Below, piece after piece: positions 52,269 to 61,108 of a DNA stretch of 64,000 bases. The notes below the pieces were generated by a model. That model saw only the letters and a list, made by a program, of their open reading frames with translations. It was not told the origin of the DNA and ran no database searches. Source of the stretch: Lentzea californiensis (GTDB taxonomy: Bacteria; Actinomycetota; Actinomycetes; Mycobacteriales; Pseudonocardiaceae); contig NZ_JANBBE010000014.1 of NCBI RefSeq assembly GCF_024648825.1, positions 169,582-233,581 on the forward strand, given 5' to 3'. Made by a program: the position numbers and the translations under genes. Every line of letters starts with the position of its first letter. Position 1 is the stretch's first letter.

Positions 52269-53203
52269 CTCGCCGTCCCCGGCGAGGAAGCCTCCGCGTT
52301 GCCCGCGACGCCGTAACGACCGGAGCGGCCCTCCAGCTGTTCGCTCAACGCCATCACCACGACCACCTGACCGGCCGGGGTGTCGGAGTTGTCGACGGTG
52401 GAGAGGATCGACGTCGCGGCGGTGTCCGCGCGGACCACGCCGATCGCACCCGTGCCGTTCGCCGAACCGTTCGCGCCCGCCAGCACGACACCCGCGCCGG
52501 CCCGGTCGAGCTGGGTGGCGAAGCGCGCGACGGTCGAGGCGCGGTCCGCGGCCGAGTCACCGATCGCGGCGCCGCCGGTCAGCACGATCGCGAGCTGTGC
52601 CGGCTTCACCCCCGAGGTCGCCTTCACGAACCCGGAGTTGGTCAGCCCGGCGAGTGCGGACGCCGTCTCTTCCGGCGTGGCCTGCGGCTGGTTGCTGGAC
52701 GGGTTGAGCAGCAGCAACGCCCCGAACAGGCCGCCGGCGCGCGTGCCGGGGTCACCGGCCGTGGGCAGCTGCGAGCCGGCGGGCTGCAGCCGCGCCACGA
52801 GGTCGCGCAGCTGGTCCCCGCGCGACGGGTCGGTGAACGCGTCGGTCAGCTGGACCTCGCCGGTGACGGTGGCGCTCGCGGACTTGAGCAGCCCGGTCAG
52901 AGCGTCCCGGTCGGCCGGGCGGGCGTCCGCCGTCGTCACGATGACGACCGTGCGGCCGGTGAGCCGGTCCTTGACCGCGAGCGGGCCGACGGACGAGGCG
53001 AACTCGTCCGCCTCGGTCAGCTTGGCGTTCAACGCGTTGCGGTCGTTCTGGAGCTCGTTCACCTGCTGTGCCAACGAGTTCTTCTCGTCGCTCAGCCCGG
53101 AGAGCAGCCTTCCGCTGATCGCGGTCGACCCCAGCACGACACCGACCGCCAGCGCGAGGAACACCGCGGTGATCGAAACTATGTGGTAGCGCAGCGTGAT
53201 CAC
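52265..53203 (-). CDS. mctB: MctB/SteB-like membrane protein
   Basis: A 312-aa protein. An N-terminal helix (RYHIVSITAVFLALAVGVVL) is followed by a coiled coil (LSDEKNSLAQQVNELQNDRN) and an alpha/beta extracytoplasmic domain. It matches Rv1698 in sequence style and position. That protein was named MctB for copper efflux in mycobacteria, and its C. glutamicum relative SteB is a partner of SteA at the cytokinetic ring. Its GTG start overlaps the steA stop (53200-53203), so the two are coupled. The cytokinetic role fits the coupling better. Confidence 0.9.
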   Translation of the reverse strand: MITLRYHIVSITAVFLALAVGVVLGSTAISGRLLSGLSDEKNSLAQQVNELQNDRNALNAKLTEADEFASSVGPLAVKDRLTGRTVVIVTTADARPADRDALTGLLKSASATVTGEVQLTDAFTDPSRGDQLRDLVARLQPAGSQLPTAGDPGTRAGGLFGALLLLNPSSNQPQATPEETASALAGLTNSGFVKATSGVKPAQLAIVLTGGAAIGDSAADRASTVARFATQLDRAGAGVVLAGANGSANGTGAIGVVRADTAATSILSTVDNSDTPAGQVVVVMALSEQLEGRSGRYGVAGNAEASSPGTAS

Positions 53204-54384
53204 GAGAAGAACCCCTTGAACCAGTTGACGACGGATTGCCAGCCGTCGACCACGATGTCGACGTAGACGTGACCGACGCCGGAGACCGCGAGGGCCGCCG
53301 CCATGGCGGCGATCGCGGCGGTCACCAGCAGGACGATCACGCCCAGCGAGACCCGGCTGCGGTGCAAGGTCGCGACGGCCTCCCCGTCGACGAGCTTGCT
53401 GCCGAGCTTCAACCGGGTCAGGAACGTGGAGGGGTTGGAACCCGAGTGCCCGCGGTCGAGGAACTCGCGCAGCGTCGCGCGCAGCCCCACCGTGACGACC
53501 AGGGACGCCCCGTGCGCCTCGGCGAGCAGCAACGCGAGGTCCTCCGCGTTGCCCGACGACGGGAACGTCACCGCGCCGATGCCGAGGTCCTGGATCCGCT
53601 GCAGACCGGGCGCGTGACCGTCGGTCTGCGCGGGCACGACCACCTCGGTGGCCGCACGCAGAGAAGCCGTGCCGATGCCGTCGGGGTCGCCGACGATGAT
53701 GTCCGGCTTGAGCCCGGCGTCGATCAGCGTGTCCGCGCCCGAGTCGACGCCGATCAGCACCGGCCGGTACTCGCGGATGTACTTGCGGAGCTTGCGCAGT
53801 TCCTCGGCGTGCGACGGGCCGCCCGCGACGACGAGCACCTGCCGGTCGCGCATCGCCACGTAGACCTCGGGCACTCCGACGCCGTCGAGGACGAGTGCGC
53901 GTTCCCGGCGCAGGAACTCGATGGTGTTGGCGGAGAAGGCCTCGAGTTGCGCCGACATGCCGGCCTTCGCCTCGATCATCGCGTCGGCGATGCTTTCGGC
54001 GTTCTGCTCGATCCCCTTGGCGAGCTCGCGTTCTCCGGCGTACACGACACCTTCGTGCAGCCGGATCTTGACACCTTCCTTGATCTCCCGCAGCGCGACG
54101 GCGCCGACGTTGTCGATCAGCGGAATGCCGGCCTCGATGAGCAGTTCCGGGCCGAGGTTGGGAAACCGCCCGGAAATGGACGGTGACGCGTTCACGACGC
54201 CGACGACCTCGGCCGCGACGAGCGCTTCGACGGTCCGCCGGTCGAGGTCGACCAGGTCCATCACCGCGACGTCACCGGCACTGACGCGCCGAACCAGGTC
54301 GCTCGCGCGCCGATCAACCCGCGCGACGCCCGTGACTCCGGGAAGTTCGTGGTTGGTGCGGCTCAGCAGCCCGGAAAGCTTCAT
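53200..54384 (-). CDS. steA: SteA-like cytokinetic ring protein (Rv1697 family)
   Basis: A 394-aa protein with ATG at 54384. The N-terminal part (LSGLLSRTNHELPGVTGVAR, VVGVVNASPSISGRFPNLGP) precedes a thiamin-pyrophosphokinase-like domain (LIGVDSGADTLIDAGLKPDI, IVGDPDGIGTASLRAATEVV). A C-terminal membrane helix (VSLGVIVLLVTAAIAAMAAA) ends it. In C. glutamicum SteA and SteB localise to the division septum. Here it is followed directly by the mctB/steB homologue. Confidence 0.9.
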   Translation of the reverse strand: MKLSGLLSRTNHELPGVTGVARVDRRASDLVRRVSAGDVAVMDLVDLDRRTVEALVAAEVVGVVNASPSISGRFPNLGPELLIEAGIPLIDNVGAVALREIKEGVKIRLHEGVVYAGERELAKGIEQNAESIADAMIEAKAGMSAQLEAFSANTIEFLRRERALVLDGVGVPEVYVAMRDRQVLVVAGGPSHAEELRKLRKYIREYRPVLIGVDSGADTLIDAGLKPDIIVGDPDGIGTASLRAATEVVVPAQTDGHAPGLQRIQDLGIGAVTFPSSGNAEDLALLLAEAHGASLVVTVGLRATLREFLDRGHSGSNPSTFLTRLKLGSKLVDGEAVATLHRSRVSLGVIVLLVTAAIAAMAAALAVSGVGHVYVDIVVDGWQSVVNWFKGFFS

Positions 54385-54446
54385 GGGCCGATAGTGGCTC
54401 ACGGTGCGCACGCGACAGGTGAGGCACGCCGGGCAATTGCGGGTGG

Positions 54447-54887
54447 TCAGTCGTCGGGGTGAACTACTACGGCTCCAAACGCGAGAACCACTGCGCTTAT
54501 GAGCACCCAAATACCGTTGCCGAACCCGGCTTGCAGCGCCGGATCGATGGCGATGTTGCCCTCCTTGTGAAAGCTGATCGCGTTCAGCAAATACACGAAC
54601 AACATTCCGGTGACACCCGCGAGAGCGGCCGCTCCGGCAAAGGCGACCTTTCGCCACCGCAGCCCGGCCAGCACGGCGACGGCCGCCACCACGATCGGGA
54701 TGGCGAACAACGGACCGTGCTCGTCCTGCGTGCCACCGAACCGCGTGCTCCACCCCGTGGTGACGTACGCGGTCTGCGGCTGCCCGGGGGCAAGGCTGAT
54801 CAACAGTTCCGAGAACGGCAGGAACGTGGCCAAGACCGCGGCCGCGGCGGCGAGCCCGAACAGGACGAGGCCCACGATCTTCCTCAC
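54447..54887 (-). CDS. Small membrane protein, paralogue family member 4
   Basis: A 146-aa membrane protein with four hydrophobic segments (IVGLVLFGLAAAAAVLATFL, FAIPIVVAAVAVLAGLRW, AGAAALAGVTGMLFVYLL, WVLISAVVLAFGAVVVH). The GTG at 54887 overlaps the previous stop (GTGA). The layout (helix, long first extracytoplasmic loop, three helices) is shared with the three genes upstream, and the end AVVVHPDD echoes their VVVHQ tails. The function is unknown. Confidence 0.75.
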   Translation of the reverse strand: MRKIVGLVLFGLAAAAAVLATFLPFSELLISLAPGQPQTAYVTTGWSTRFGGTQDEHGPLFAIPIVVAAVAVLAGLRWRKVAFAGAAALAGVTGMLFVYLLNAISFHKEGNIAIDPALQAGFGNGIWVLISAVVLAFGAVVVHPDD

Positions 54888-55318
54888 GCCGCCGCCTCCC
54901 GTTGCACCGCAACGGCTCCGGCCAGCGCGACCAGCGTCCCGACCGCGAGGAACACGAGTCCGAACCCGACCGCGAAGTCGCCCTGCTGCTCGACCGCGTG
55001 CCCGCGCTCCGACACCACGAGCGCCCCGATGACGCACACGGCGCCGAGCTGCCCGGCCGCTCCCGCCAGCGCCGCCCGGCTGATCCACACGCCGGCGACG
55101 AGCAAGAGAGCGGTGACCACGACGGGAACCCCGTACCAGGGCGAAAGTTCTCCGGCGGGCCAGTCGCCGGGTTTGTCGAGGATCTCCGTCCCCCACGCCC
55201 GGACTACGACCTCCACTCCGCCGGCATAGGCCGTCGAGTACCACGGCAACACCATCGCCGTGGCGGTCAGCACCACTCCCGCCGCGATCAACGCGATCGC
55301 CGTGGGTCTGCCGATCAC
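54884..55318 (-). CDS. Small membrane protein, paralogue family member 3
   Basis: A 144-aa membrane protein. The first helix IALIAAGVVLTATAMVLPWY, a loop with VEVVVRAWGTEILDKPGDW, then GVPVVVTALLLVAGVWISRA, a third helix and FAVGFGLVFLAVGTLVALAG. It lacks the cytoplasmic acidic tail of members 1 and 2. Start GTG 55318 overlaps the previous stop. It is part of a four-gene coupled operon upstream of steA. Confidence 0.75.
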   Translation of the reverse strand: MIGRPTAIALIAAGVVLTATAMVLPWYSTAYAGGVEVVVRAWGTEILDKPGDWPAGELSPWYGVPVVVTALLLVAGVWISRAALAGAAGQLGAVCVIGALVVSERGHAVEQQGDFAVGFGLVFLAVGTLVALAGAVAVQREAAA

Positions 55319-55926
55319 CGGACCTCCCGCTGCTCGTCGTCGTGCGGAATGGCAAGGCCGAAGGGCGGCGTGTCGTCGTCGCCGCCGAGCTGGTGCACGA
55401 CCACTTCCTCCCCCTCGTCGTCGTCCTCCGCCACCGGCTCTGGACTCCGCCGCTGGGCGAGCGCCGCACCGACGAGTCCGACGACGGCGGCGACCATCAA
55501 CAGGTAGAAGCCACCGTGGTAGTGCATCTCGTCGTTGCGGGAACCGGACTGCTGCTGAGAAGCGACGAGCTCCTCCAGCCCCTTCACCTGAACCACGAAG
55601 AGGAACACGACCCCGGCCAGCGCCCCCGCACCGCCCACGGCCAACGGCCGTCCGACGAACGCGGTCCTCTCCCGCACCATCAACGCCACGGAGACCGCCA
55701 TTACGATCGCCGACACCACCACTGGCCACCCTGCGGCGAAGAGCGCGGGTTGTTCGACGGGCCCGTTCTGCGGGTCCGAAGTGGTGATCCACAGGGTCGT
55801 GCTGACCGTCAGATCAGTACCCAGCCCGTCGTAGACCGTGCTGAAGACGGCCTGGAGCGATGCCACCACCGACAGCACGGCCCCCAGCGCCAGCAGCACC
55901 CACGAAATCTTGCGACGATCAATCAC
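55315..55926 (-). CDS. Small membrane protein, paralogue family member 2
   Basis: A 203-aa protein with four helices (WVLLALGAVLSVVASLQAVF, GWPVVVSAIVMAVSVALM, VGGAGALAGVVFLFVVQV, YLLMVAAVVGLVGAALAQ). A 45-residue acidic cytoplasmic tail contains VVVHQLGGDDDTPPFGLAI. That tail motif is nearly repeated in member 1, which shows common descent. The GTG start overlaps member 1 by 8 bp. Confidence 0.76.
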   Translation of the reverse strand: MIDRRKISWVLLALGAVLSVVASLQAVFSTVYDGLGTDLTVSTTLWITTSDPQNGPVEQPALFAAGWPVVVSAIVMAVSVALMVRERTAFVGRPLAVGGAGALAGVVFLFVVQVKGLEELVASQQQSGSRNDEMHYHGGFYLLMVAAVVGLVGAALAQRRSPEPVAEDDDEGEEVVVHQLGGDDDTPPFGLAIPHDDEQREVR

Positions 55927-56518
55927 TCTTGGGCTCCACGATCACCGGATATCCGTACGGCGGTGTGTCGGTGTCGTCCGCCTCGTCGTCGATCTGGTGG
56001 ACGACCACCCCGTCACCGCTGGGCTCCATCCGGTCCACCCGAGGCAACTCCTGGTGCAGCACTGCGGCCACCACGGCCACCCCCGCGGCCACGATCAGCA
56101 GGGTGACCCCTTCGCCCTGCTCCACCTCGATCGGCACGCGCGCGTTGAACTCACCCATCATCTTCAGCAAACCCTGGATCCGGGAGACGGCGGCCCACGC
56201 CACCCCGGCCAGCAACCCGGCCCCGAGCAGCGACCCGACCCGCAATGCCGGAATCCGGAACGCCAGCACGGCCGCCAGTGCCATGACGAGCGCGGCCCCC
56301 ACCACGGGCTCACCGAGCTCGAAGGGTTCGAGCACGAGCAGCTCACGGAAGTCGTCCCGCTCGACCGCCCAGAAGGTGGCCTCGTAGCGCAACTCCCGGC
56401 CTGCGAGCACGATCTGCACGGAGTACGCGGACAGGAAAGTGGCCGCCACGGCCAGTCCGGCCGCGACGACCACCAGCACCGCCCCGAGCACCCGGCGCGT
56501 GGTCAGAGTTCCCGTCAC
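55919..56518 (-). CDS. Small membrane protein, paralogue family member 1
   Basis: A 199-aa protein with four helices (VLGAVLVVVAAGLAVAATFL, GEPVVGAALVMALAAVLAFR, SLLGAGLLAGVAWAAVS, TLLIVAAGVAVVAAVLHQ). Its acidic cytoplasmic tail contains VVVHQIDDEADDTDTPPYGY. First gene of the four-paralogue operon, starting 55 bp after the recN stop. Position between recN and steA suggests a lineage-specific envelope or division function; nothing in the sequence shows a catalytic role. Confidence 0.76.
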   Translation of the reverse strand: MTGTLTTRRVLGAVLVVVAAGLAVAATFLSAYSVQIVLAGRELRYEATFWAVERDDFRELLVLEPFELGEPVVGAALVMALAAVLAFRIPALRVGSLLGAGLLAGVAWAAVSRIQGLLKMMGEFNARVPIEVEQGEGVTLLIVAAGVAVVAAVLHQELPRVDRMEPSGDGVVVHQIDDEADDTDTPPYGYPVIVEPKSD

Positions 56519-56573
56519 GCCTCCATCATGCCGAACCCGGCCGCGAAGAGCGGAAGAGAAACGACCGGGCCGG

Positions 56574-58385
56574 TCAGGCCTTCTTCTTCTTGCGACGGAT
56601 GACGGGTGCGGCGGACTTGTCCGCCTTGGCCGCGGCCAGCAGCTCCTCGGCGTGGGCCCGGCCGGTGTCGGTCGAGTCCATGCCGGCCAGCATCCGGGCG
56701 AGCTCGACGACCCGCTGCGTCTCGTCCAGCCTCCGCACCGCGGACCGCGTGAACGTCCCGTCTGCGGACTTGTCCACCACGAGGTGCCGGTCGGCGAACG
56801 CCGCCACCTGCGGCAGGTGCGTCACCACGATCACCTGGTGGGACCGGGCGAGCCGGGCCAGCCGGCGGCCGACCTCGACCGCGGCCCGGCCACCCACACC
56901 GGCGTCGACCTCGTCGAACACCAGCGTCGGCACCGGATCCGAGTGCGACAGCACCACTTCCAGCGCCAGCATCACGCGGGAGAGCTCACCACCGGACGCG
57001 CCCTTGTGCACCGGCAGGGCGGGCGCACCGGGATGCGAGATCAACCGCAGCTCGACGTCGTCCACGCCGGACGCCCCGGCGTGCAGCACCGACCGTCCGA
57101 CGGTCAGCGCCTGCGCGTCTCCGGCTTCGGCGTGCCGGGGCCGGACGGCCAGCTCGACCGTGGCGTGCGGCATGGCGAGCCCGTCGAGCTCCTCGCTGAC
57201 GGCCTTGCCGAGCTCCAGTGCGGCCTCGGTGCGCGCCGCCGTCACCTGGGCGGCCAGCGTGCCCAGTTCGGCGGCCAGTTCGTCGCGACGGGTCGCCAGG
57301 CCGGTCAGCGCCTCTTCGGACGTGTCCAGCCCGCCCAGCCTGGTCCGCGCGTCCTCGGCCCAGGCGATCACGCCGTCGACGTCGGCCGCGTACTTGCGGG
57401 TCAGCGCCTTCAGCTCGGCCTGACGCTGCAGCACGGACTCGAGCCGGCCGGGGTCGGCCTCCAGGTGGTCGAGGTAACCGGAGATCTCGGCACCGACGTC
57501 GGCCAGCAGCGTCGCCGCCTCGACCAGCCGCGGCTCCATCTCCCGCAGCTTCGGGTCCTCCGTCGTGGCCAGTCTGCGGGCGGCCTCGGAGATCAGCCCG
57601 AGCGCGCCGGGGTTGTCCGGGTCGCCCTCCAGCGAGCCGGACACCGCGAACTGCGCGCCCTGGGCCGCCTCGCGGAGCTGGTCGGCGTCCGCGAGCCGCC
57701 GGGCCTCGTCGTGGAGCTCGGCGTCCTCGCCCAGCTTCGGGGCGACGGCGTCGATCTCGGTCAGGCCGTGCCGCAGCAGGTCGGCCTCACGGGCCAGTTC
57801 GCGCGAGCGTTCGGTGCGTTCCTTCAGCTCCGCCGAAACACGCAGCCACTCCTCGCGAACGGCCTGGTACTTGCGCAAGGGCGCGCTCACGTCGTCGGCG
57901 GCGAAGCGGTCCAGCACGCCGCGCTGCTCGGTGGGCCGCATGAGCCGCAGCTGGTCGTTCTGCCCGTGGACGGCGATGAGCTGCTCGGCCAGTTCGGACA
58001 GCACACCGACCGGCACGGAGCGGCCACCGACGTGGGCTCGCGAACGGCCGTCGGCGCCGACGGTGCGGATCGCGATCAGCGACCCGTCCTCGTCGGCCTC
58101 GCCGCCGACCTCCTCCGCCACCTTCGCGGCAGGGCTGCCCGCCGGAGCCTGGAAGCGGCCTTCGACCACCGCTTTGTCAGCCCCGGTGCGCACCCGCGAA
58201 GCCTCTGCACGGCCACCGCCGAGCAGGTGCAACCCGGTCACGACCATGGTCTTGCCCGCGCCCGTCTCACCGGTGACTACGGTGAACCCGGGGTCTAGTT
58301 CAAGGGTGGCCTCGTCGATCACGCCAAGGCCATTGATGCGCATCTCGGCCAGCACAGGGCGAACCTTACTTGTCGAGTCCGACAT
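56574..58385 (-). CDS. recN: DNA repair ATPase RecN
   Basis: A 603-aa SMC-like protein. The N-terminal Walker A is VVTGETGAGKTMVVTGLHLL, central coiled-coil segments are rich in Glu/Arg/Leu, and the C-terminus has the signature HKGASGGELSRVMLALEVVL with Walker B PTLVFDEVDAGVGGRAAVEV and the H-loop VIVVTHLPQVAAFADRH. RecN aligns broken ends in double-strand break repair. A GTG at 58355 would begin at VLAEMRINGLG, the usual RecN N-terminus, and is a plausible alternative start. The order tlyA-nadK-recN is conserved. Confidence 0.96.
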   Translation of the reverse strand: MSDSTSKVRPVLAEMRINGLGVIDEATLELDPGFTVVTGETGAGKTMVVTGLHLLGGGRAEASRVRTGADKAVVEGRFQAPAGSPAAKVAEEVGGEADEDGSLIAIRTVGADGRSRAHVGGRSVPVGVLSELAEQLIAVHGQNDQLRLMRPTEQRGVLDRFAADDVSAPLRKYQAVREEWLRVSAELKERTERSRELAREADLLRHGLTEIDAVAPKLGEDAELHDEARRLADADQLREAAQGAQFAVSGSLEGDPDNPGALGLISEAARRLATTEDPKLREMEPRLVEAATLLADVGAEISGYLDHLEADPGRLESVLQRQAELKALTRKYAADVDGVIAWAEDARTRLGGLDTSEEALTGLATRRDELAAELGTLAAQVTAARTEAALELGKAVSEELDGLAMPHATVELAVRPRHAEAGDAQALTVGRSVLHAGASGVDDVELRLISHPGAPALPVHKGASGGELSRVMLALEVVLSHSDPVPTLVFDEVDAGVGGRAAVEVGRRLARLARSHQVIVVTHLPQVAAFADRHLVVDKSADGTFTRSAVRRLDETQRVVELARMLAGMDSTDTGRAHAEELLAAAKADKSAAPVIRRKKKKA

Positions 58386-58435
58386 TTCCTCGCGGGCACC
58401 ATAACGGGCAAGTGCCGACGCACCGAGCGGCGCTG

Positions 58436-59326
58436 TCAGCCTGCCGATGGTCCCCGCCATCCCTTCACCGGCAAGGCGAACTTCTCGACCAGCCGGTCTG
58501 TGAACGGAGCTTGGCGCAGCCGCACGACCTTGAGGGGCACCTCGCCCTCCACGACCTCGATCCGCGCACCCGCGGGCAGCTCGAACGTGCGCCGCCCGTC
58601 CGCGGACAGCGCCGCCGGGTGGCCCGACGAGTCGATCTCGAACGCCACGTGCGACTTCGGCGAGACGACCAGCGGCCGCGAGAACAGCGCGTGCGCGTTG
58701 CTCGGCACCACCAGGATCGCCTGCACGTCCGGCCACACGACCGGACCGCCCGCGGAGAACGCGTAGGCCGTGGAGCCCGTCGGCGTCGCGCAGATCACGC
58801 CGTCGCAGCCGAACGCCGACACCGGCCGGCCGTCGACCTCGACCACGACGTCGAGGATGCGTTCGCGGATCAGCTTCTCGACGGTGATCTCGTTGAGTGC
58901 CCAGGTCTTCCCGACCACGTCGCCGTTGACCTTGGCGACGACGTCGAGCGTCATGCGCTCTTCCACGAAGTAGTCGCGTTCCAGCACGTGGCCGACGGCC
59001 TCGTGCAACGCGTCCGAGTCGGCCTCCGCGAGGAACCCGACGCGGCCCAGGTTGACGCCCAGCACCGGCACCCGTGCCGGGCGGGCGAGCTCGGCGCCGC
59101 GCAGCAGCGTGCCGTCACCGCCCAGCACCAGCACCAGTTCGGTGCCCTCGGCGGCGTGGTCGTCGGCGGGCACGACCTTGGTGCAGCACGACGGGCCGAG
59201 GTCACGCGCCTCGTCGTCGAGCACCCTCGTCGTGACACCCCCGACCGCGAGGCGGCCGGCCACCTGACGGGCGAGATCGATGTTGCTCTGGTGACCGGTG
59301 TGGACGACCAGCAGGACTTCCCTCAT
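58436..59326 (-). CDS. nadK: NAD kinase
   Basis: A 296-aa kinase that makes NADP from NAD. The GGDGT phosphate motif is in VLVLGGDGTLLRGAELARP, with GVNLGRVGFLAEADSD, the NE motif ALNEITVEK and the diphosphate-binding VICATPTGSTAYAFSAGGP. The ATG at 59326 overlaps the tlyA stop (ATGA). It is the Rv1695 (PpnK) counterpart. Confidence 0.96.
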   Translation of the reverse strand: MREVLLVVHTGHQSNIDLARQVAGRLAVGGVTTRVLDDEARDLGPSCCTKVVPADDHAAEGTELVLVLGGDGTLLRGAELARPARVPVLGVNLGRVGFLAEADSDALHEAVGHVLERDYFVEERMTLDVVAKVNGDVVGKTWALNEITVEKLIRERILDVVVEVDGRPVSAFGCDGVICATPTGSTAYAFSAGGPVVWPDVQAILVVPSNAHALFSRPLVVSPKSHVAFEIDSSGHPAALSADGRRTFELPAGARIEVVEGEVPLKVVRLRQAPFTDRLVEKFALPVKGWRGPSAG

Positions 59327-60135
59327 TGGGGCCCTTCTTCGACGGCGGTGCGCACCATCTGTGCAACAGCGTCCGCCCCTCCAGGGAGGGGGTCCGCTTT
59401 GCGCAGCCAGAGGAAGTACTCGACGTTGCCGGACGGGCCGGGCAGCGGGCTCGCGACGACCCCGTGCACGGCCAGGCCCAGTCCGGTCGCCGCCCTGGTC
59501 ACGTCGAGCACGGCTTCCACCCTGAGTCCGGGTTCGCGCACGACGCCACCGGAGCCGAGGCGCTCCTTGCCGACCTCGAACTGCGGCTTGACCATGGGCA
59601 GCAGGTCGCCTTCCTCGTCGAGGCACGCGGCCAGTGCAGGAAGCACAAGCCTCAACGAGATAAACGAAAGATCGGCCACCACGAGTTCAACATTGCCGCC
59701 GATGTCCTCGGGCGTGAGGGTGCGGACGTTGGTCTTGTCCTTCACCACGACCCGGTCGTCGGTCTGCAGCTTCCAGTCGAGCAGGCCCCTGCCGACGTCC
59801 GCCGCGACGACCTGCCGTGCGCCTTTGCGCAGCAGCACGTCGGTGAAACCGCCAGTGGACGCGCCCGCGTCGAGACAACGCTTGCCGGTGGGGTCGATCG
59901 CGAAGCCCTCGAGCGCGCCGATGAGCTTGTGGGCACCGCGCGACGCCCAGTTCGGGTCGTTGCCGATGTCCTTGACGACGACCGCGTCGGAGGTCTCCAC
60001 GGCGGTCGCGGGTTTCGTCGCGACGGTGCCGCGGACCTTCACGCGACCGTCCGCGACGAGTTGGCTGGCGTGCTCACGGGACCTGGCGAGCCCCCTGCGC
60101 ACGAGTTCGGCGTCGAGCCGCACCCTGCGAGGCAC
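59323..60135 (-). CDS. tlyA: TlyA-family rRNA 2'-O-methyltransferase
   Basis: A 270-aa methyltransferase. The N-terminal S4 domain (VRLDAELVRRGLARSREHAS, ADGRVKVRGTVATKP) is followed by an FtsJ-like domain. That has SAM site KRCLDAGASTGGFTDVLLRK, catalytic lysine region RGAHKLIGAL, LVVADLSFISLRLVLPAL and VKPQFEVG. In mycobacteria TlyA methylates C1409 of 16S and C1920 of 23S rRNA and confers capreomycin sensitivity. The GTG at 60135 is the only fitting start. Confidence 0.95.
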   Translation of the reverse strand: MPRRVRLDAELVRRGLARSREHASQLVADGRVKVRGTVATKPATAVETSDAVVVKDIGNDPNWASRGAHKLIGALEGFAIDPTGKRCLDAGASTGGFTDVLLRKGARQVVAADVGRGLLDWKLQTDDRVVVKDKTNVRTLTPEDIGGNVELVVADLSFISLRLVLPALAACLDEEGDLLPMVKPQFEVGKERLGSGGVVREPGLRVEAVLDVTRAATGLGLAVHGVVASPLPGPSGNVEYFLWLRKADPLPGGADAVAQMVRTAVEEGPQ

Positions 60136-60141
60136 TGTGCA

Positions 60142-60309
60142 TCACACCTTGTCGATGCTCGACAGTGCGTCGGTGAGCGTCGCGTGGACGGCGTCGAACC
60201 GGGCGACGTGCTCGTCGAGGGGAACGTTCTCCAGCCCGTCGAGCCTCTCCAGCGCGCCGTCGATGGCGTCAGCCGGGTCGGGCGGCGGTCCGGGCAGGGG
60301 GTAGCTCAC
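60142..60309 (-). CDS. Small conserved protein between HAD phosphatase and tlyA
   Basis: A 55-aa acidic protein from GTG 60309, 6 bp before tlyA. After SYPLPGPPPDPADAIDGALE it forms one amphipathic helical stretch (RLDGLENVPLDEHVARFDAV, HATLTDALSSID). A protein of the same size lies at this place in M. tuberculosis (Rv1693). The function is unknown; it may be a coiled-coil partner. Confidence 0.7.
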   Translation of the reverse strand: MSYPLPGPPPDPADAIDGALERLDGLENVPLDEHVARFDAVHATLTDALSSIDKV

Positions 60310-60313
60310 GGTC

Positions 60314-61108
60314 TTACGGTAGCCGATGGAGTACGGACAGGTCCGCGCCGACATACGTGGGCTTTTGCTCATCCGGAAGCGCTTGCGCCTCTTGTTCGGT
60401 GGACACACCCGTGAGCACGAGCAAGGAGTCCATGCCGGCGTTCACGGCGCCCAGGATGTCCGTGTCGAGGCGGTCACCGATCACCAGCGGGCGGTTCGCG
60501 CCGAGGTCCTTCGCCGCCTGCTGCAACAGCGGGGTGGCGGGCTTGCCGGCGACGAGCGGTTCCTGGTCGGTCGCGGTCTTCAGCGCCGCGACGAGGCTGC
60601 CGTTGCCGGGCAGCAGACCGCGTTCGGTGGGCAGGGTGGCGTCGACGTTGCACGCCACCCACAGCGCGCCGCCGCGGATGGCGACCGCGGCCTCGGCCAG
60701 CTGACGCCAGCCGAGGTCCATGGACAGCCCCTGCAGGACCGCCACCGCGCCCTCGGCGGTGTCGGTCGGGATGAGTCCGCGCTTGAGCACCTCGGCCTCC
60801 AGGGCCTTGGTGCCGAGCACGAGCACAGTGGATCGCTTCGGCAGGCGTTCGGCCAGCATGGCCGCGCCCGCCTGCGAGGAGGTGCTCACCTCGTCGACGT
60901 TCGTCTCGAACCCGAGCTCGACGAGGTGATCAGCGACCATCTGCGGTGAGCGGGAGGCGTTGTTGGTGACGTACCGGATCCCGACGCCCTTGCGCCTGGC
61001 CGCCGCGATCGCTTCCGCGGCGCCCGGCACGGCTTCGGATCCTCGGTAGACGGTGCCGTCGAGATCGATCAGCAACGCGTCGTACCTGTCCACCAACGTC
61101 TCGCTCAC
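60314..61108 (-). CDS. HAD-superfamily phosphatase, glycerol-3-phosphate phosphatase-like
   Basis: A 264-aa HAD IIA (NagD-like) hydrolase. Motif I DALLIDLDGTVYRG has the nucleophile and acid aspartates; motif II is IRYVTNNASRSPQMV, with Lys in AGKPATPLLQQAA and motif IV PLVIGDRLDTDILGAVNAGM. By position and type it corresponds to Rv1692, shown to be a glycerol-3-phosphate phosphatase in phospholipid recycling. The GTG start overlaps the upstream TPR gene stop (GTGA). Confidence 0.92.
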   Translation of the reverse strand: MSETLVDRYDALLIDLDGTVYRGSEAVPGAAEAIAAARRKGVGIRYVTNNASRSPQMVADHLVELGFETNVDEVSTSSQAGAAMLAERLPKRSTVLVLGTKALEAEVLKRGLIPTDTAEGAVAVLQGLSMDLGWRQLAEAAVAIRGGALWVACNVDATLPTERGLLPGNGSLVAALKTATDQEPLVAGKPATPLLQQAAKDLGANRPLVIGDRLDTDILGAVNAGMDSLLVLTGVSTEQEAQALPDEQKPTYVGADLSVLHRLP

